Origin: Bacteroides caecimuris
GTDB taxonomy: Bacteria > Bacteroidota > Bacteroidia > Bacteroidales > Bacteroidaceae
Assembly (NCBI RefSeq): GCF_001688725.2
Contig: NZ_CP015401.2
Span: 2,542,001 to 2,606,000 of the forward strand
Direction: 5' to 3'
Length of the DNA: 64,000 nucleotides
Shown here: positions 61,212 through 64,000 of the stretch, one piece after another
Layout of the letters: each line of letters starts with the position of its first letter
Numbering within the stretch: position 1 is the first letter of the stretch
The notes under the pieces: generated by a model
The model's database searches: none
Told to the model about the DNA's origin: nothing
Seen by the model: the letters and a program-made list of their open reading frames with translations, nothing else
Program-made: the position numbers and the translations under genes

Positions 61212-63626
61212 TTATTTCTTGATTAAATTGGCAAGAGAGGCAATCATCATACCCAAAGAACTGAAAGAAGTGGCGTATCCCAGGATTTCACCCATATTAG
61301 TACGCTTCTTCGATCTGCTGGGAACAATGATCTCACAACCGGGCTCGATTTGCTTCTTACCGCTACCCTTGACCTTAGTCACCTGACCATTCATGTAAAC
61401 GATGAACTTCTTGCTCTTCTTCGCATTGTCAGCATAACCACCCGCCTGATTCAAATAATAATCGATATGCTTACCAGATATATAAGAAACAGTATTAGGA
61501 ACCATCACAGCACCATTGATCTTAACCGTATTGGTACTTTTGGGAATAAAGACAACATCACCCTCACGCAAGACAATATCAGCCGTGCTACCCGGATTAG
61601 CCAAAGCTTTCTCCAAATCAATGCCCACCGTAAAATGGTCTTCCACATGAATATCCAAAGAATCCATCATAGCCTCACCTAACTGACGGCTCATTAAGCG
61701 AAGCACATCTTCCATACGTTTCTTCTCACCCTCAGTGGCGACACGGGTCAACTTGGCACCGCGCAGGTAGGCGTTTTTGGTGGAACCGCCGGCTTTACGG
61801 ATCAAATCGGAAAGACGTTCCGTACGGCTGGTCATGGCGTAGGAGCCTTCGAACAGGATTTCACCTTCAACTGATACATTCTGTTGGGCCTGATAGCCCG
61901 GGCTGCGGCGTACATAAACCTCATCGTACGGTTGAAGCACAAAACCCGGTGTACCGTCGACAACAAAGCCTTCTTTCAGGGAGAATGTATATGTCCGGCC
62001 GATAGTATCGTTATCCACTGTACTATAGGGATTCCTGATTCTGCGAGAGACATCCACACGGACTACAGAAGCGGCTTCACGCAAGCCACCTGCCTGAATA
62101 ATCAGGTCTTCAAGCGTCATATTGTCAGCGTAAGAATAGGAATCCGGTTTTGCCACTTCGCCGTGGATGACAACATCCCCCCTATCTTCCAGATCATGGA
62201 TGCTCGGAATATAAAGAATGTCGTTTTTCGTCAGGATAATATTTTGGGAAGTGCCATCCATGATGGCTTTAATGTCAACAGGGACAACTTCAGTAGTGAG
62301 GTCCTCACGCTGGCGATAAAGGACGGCACGGTTCAGGAAAGCATCACCCGTCAAGCCTTGGGCTTCGTTAACCAGTTCGCGGACCGTATTCAGTCTGCCG
62401 TTGAGCTGGTAGATGCCGGGGCGGTAAACGGCACCACGGATTTCAAGCTTATTAGTGAAGCGGTTGAGGATGGCCTCGGCGGTCACGACATCACCGTTAC
62501 GCATTTTATAGACACTATAGTCAAGGTCTTTGACCGTGTTCACTTCATATTCCTGCCCGTTTTGGCGTACCACACGCAGTGAACGGGTGTAAGCGTCGGC
62601 GTCAAAGCCACCGGCGTAACTGATAAGGGTGGACAGGTTCTCGTCCTTCTTCATTTCGAAACGCATCGGGCGTTTCACTTTCCCGTCGATCTTGACCAGG
62701 ACCTCATAGGCGGGAACAATCACCACATCGCCTTCCTGAAGGCGGATGTCATCCTGGATGTTGCCTTTCATGATGAACTGGTAGACGTCGATCGTGGCGA
62801 TGTTTTTGCCGTTACGCACCAGTTGGACATTGCGGAGGCTGCCTATGTCGCTGACTCCTCCGGCACGGTAAAGCGCATGGAAGACAGTAGAGAAGGAAGA
62901 AAGGGAATAAGTGCCCGGCTGGACCACTTCACCCATCACATTGATCTGGATAGTACGGATGCCGCCCAGAGTCAGACGGATGTCAGAAGTAGGGTCATTC
63001 GTATTATTGAGACCATTATATATCTTGTTTAATGTTCGCTTGAGATAGTCATTGGCTTCAGCAATAGTCATACCGCTCAGGTTGACGGGACCGATTTTCT
63101 GGATGTTGATCGTGCCGTCAGGGGAGATCTGTTGGCGGATCGTGTTCTGGCTGGCTCCCCAGATGTCGATGATCACTTCATCACCCGGACCCAGGCGGTA
63201 ATTTAAAGGGGTGGCGATGTTGACACTGGGTTCAAAAGTCAGGTTACGGGTATTGAAGATGTTGCGTCCGAAAACCTGGTTGCTACGGGCAAGGTCTTCA
63301 GTACCAGGACGGTCTTCCAGTATATCGGAAGTGTTCTCGTCCATCTCTTCACGAAGGCGTGATTCATTGACATCCGTACCGGCAGCGTTGGAGGCATTGA
63401 CATTGTTCTGTTGCTCATAGAGCTGCTTCACACGCATGGCCTGTTCCTTGGTCACGCCTTTGCGTGCCAGTTCGGAGGCGAGTTGCTTTTGTTCTTTTCC
63501 CTGCTTGATCCCCTCTTTGACATACTCCAATACCTGGGAGTCGCTCATGGTTTGAGCCATCAAAGGAGAGAAAACTCCCAACAGCAGAATAAATAAAAAT
63601 ACGTTAAAGTTTTTTTGTGTCGTCAT
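61212..63626 (-). CDS. Wza/BexD-like polysaccharide export outer membrane protein with several SLBB domains
   Basis: The outer-membrane exit channel of the capsule system. The 804-residue product has a signal peptide (ending in SPLMAQT), a helical segment, the Poly_export domain (about 140-225: RLGPGDEVIIDIWGASQNTIRQQISPDGTINIQKIG), and repeated SLBB domains (e.g. IQINVMGEVVQPGTYSLSSFSTVFHALYRAGGVSD; LEIRGAVYRPGIYQLN; VVIHGEVAKPDSYSY). It ends in a short hydrophobic stretch. The start overlaps the upxY stop by 23 bases. Confidence 0.94.
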   Translation of the reverse strand: MTTQKNFNVFLFILLLGVFSPLMAQTMSDSQVLEYVKEGIKQGKEQKQLASELARKGVTKEQAMRVKQLYEQQNNVNASNAAGTDVNESRLREEMDENTSDILEDRPGTEDLARSNQVFGRNIFNTRNLTFEPSVNIATPLNYRLGPGDEVIIDIWGASQNTIRQQISPDGTINIQKIGPVNLSGMTIAEANDYLKRTLNKIYNGLNNTNDPTSDIRLTLGGIRTIQINVMGEVVQPGTYSLSSFSTVFHALYRAGGVSDIGSLRNVQLVRNGKNIATIDVYQFIMKGNIQDDIRLQEGDVVIVPAYEVLVKIDGKVKRPMRFEMKKDENLSTLISYAGGFDADAYTRSLRVVRQNGQEYEVNTVKDLDYSVYKMRNGDVVTAEAILNRFTNKLEIRGAVYRPGIYQLNGRLNTVRELVNEAQGLTGDAFLNRAVLYRQREDLTTEVVPVDIKAIMDGTSQNIILTKNDILYIPSIHDLEDRGDVVIHGEVAKPDSYSYADNMTLEDLIIQAGGLREAASVVRVDVSRRIRNPYSTVDNDTIGRTYTFSLKEGFVVDGTPGFVLQPYDEVYVRRSPGYQAQQNVSVEGEILFEGSYAMTSRTERLSDLIRKAGGSTKNAYLRGAKLTRVATEGEKKRMEDVLRLMSRQLGEAMMDSLDIHVEDHFTVGIDLEKALANPGSTADIVLREGDVVFIPKSTNTVKINGAVMVPNTVSYISGKHIDYYLNQAGGYADNAKKSKKFIVYMNGQVTKVKGSGKKQIEPGCEIIVPSRSKKRTNMGEILGYATSFSSLGMMIASLANLIKK

Positions 63627-64000
63627 TACTAATCTTTATGGGTTCTACATAACCGATTGGCATATCTACACAAGCACAGCCAAGCATATTTAAACGAACG
63701 GCAATCTTACTCTTCCCCCCGACGGTCACGAGTTCGCCGACAAGACCGCTCAAAGGGCCTTTGATCACACGGACTTTCTCGCCACGCGCCAATGGAGTGT
63801 CATTCATACAGACTGCTTCTTCGGAATAATCGAGCATGAAACGGAAACGGGCCATCTGCTCGTCAGGAATAACGGCAGGAGCGCTTTCACCACGCATCAC
63901 CATATAACGGCTGACTGTGGAGAAGCTAAGGACTTCCATACGCTCTTTGGGAGTGACATGGACAAAAACCATCATGGGAAGCAAAACGGTGTCAACCACC
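63604..64000 (-). CDS. upxY: UpxY family NusG-like transcription antiterminator (partial, 5' end outside window)
   Basis: UpxY proteins let RNA polymerase read through the long leader of their own capsule operon and are the first gene of such operons. The visible 131 codons contain the end of the NGN domain (LLPMMVFVHVTPKERMEVLSFSTVSRYMVMRG) and a C-terminal KOW domain (RGEKVRVIKGPLSGLVGELVTVGGKSKIAVRLN). The N-terminus and the promoter, which in Bacteroides capsule loci is often invertible, lie beyond the window. No upxZ gene follows; the export gene starts within the upxY 3' end. Confidence 0.92.
   Translation of the reverse strand, partial: VVDTVLLPMMVFVHVTPKERMEVLSFSTVSRYMVMRGESAPAVIPDEQMARFRFMLDYSEEAVCMNDTPLARGEKVRVIKGPLSGLVGELVTVGGKSKIAVRLNMLGCACVDMPIGYVEPIKISNDDTKKL

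Noticed and set aside
61884..62582. A 232-codon open frame on the plus strand
   Set aside because: Antisense to the SLBB-domain export protein, which is continuous and has clear family motifs.

Overview
The window looks like a chromosomal segment of a gut Bacteroides species, of the B. thetaiotaomicron/ovatus kind. The evidence is a SusC-type receptor with an STN domain and its FecR/ECF-sigma pair, a NigD-like lipoprotein, a DUF4248 gene, an UpxY-headed capsule operon, and many TAnnTTTG -7 boxes in front of genes. Gene symbols and functions are read from sequence motifs only; no database was searched.

Layout. 1-2074 is the edge of an accessory region on the 3' side of a tRNA-Ser(UGA) gene. 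It holds a 60-residue protein followed by a large protein that joins a primase-polymerase-like domain to a DEDDh exonuclease; that gene runs off the left end of the window. 2582-5554 is pflB-pflA (anaerobic pyruvate cleavage). 5832-14663, all on the minus strand, is an ECF sigma / FecR anti-sigma / SusC-type module whose downstream genes encode an NHL-repeat lipoprotein, a glycerophosphodiesterase lipoprotein and a GlpT-like transporter. Its SusC has lost the C-terminal barrel, no SusD is present, and an AAA-ATPase/nuclease gene sits between FecR and SusC. 14832-16697 is a second ECF sigma with a membrane-anchored barrel-like protein. 16862-28430 holds envelope, stress and core genes: NigD-like lipoprotein, aquaporin, divergent oxyR/dps, MscS channel, C11 peptidase, L,D-transpeptidase-like protein, the primary sigma factor, an HtrA protease and an NlpC/P60 peptidase.

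28526-45171 is mostly housekeeping: RNase P RNA, a YihY-type membrane protein, an intact IS66-family element (30431-33178) with flanking direct repeats, a nitroreductase, riboflavin synthase, glnS, a TPR protein, DedA, tpx, a DUF4494/yggS/dihydroorotate-dehydrogenase-like cluster, phoH, folC and ridA. 45172-47798 is a scrapyard: an amidase fragment, DUF4248, an Rpn-type nuclease, and a second, deletion-bearing copy of the DUF4248 segment.

47799-64000 (minus strand, running off the right end) is a Wzx/Wzy-type capsular polysaccharide operon. It is led by an UpxY antiterminator, then an outer-membrane export protein, a Wzz chain-length regulator, the initiating sugar-phosphate transferase, a flippase fused to a deacetylase-like domain, a radical SAM protein, a pyruvyl transferase, five glycosyltransferases and a Wzy polymerase. 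UpxY would keep transcription going through the operon; the initiating enzyme and glycosyltransferases build the repeat unit on a lipid carrier; the flippase and polymerase move and join units; Wzz sets length and the Wza-like protein exports.

The strongest leads are the primase/exonuclease fusion at the tRNA-Ser edge, the flippase-deacetylase fusion and the radical SAM protein inside the capsule operon, a dense GAAAC/GTTTC inverted array after dps, and a candidate small RNA between ribE and glnS.
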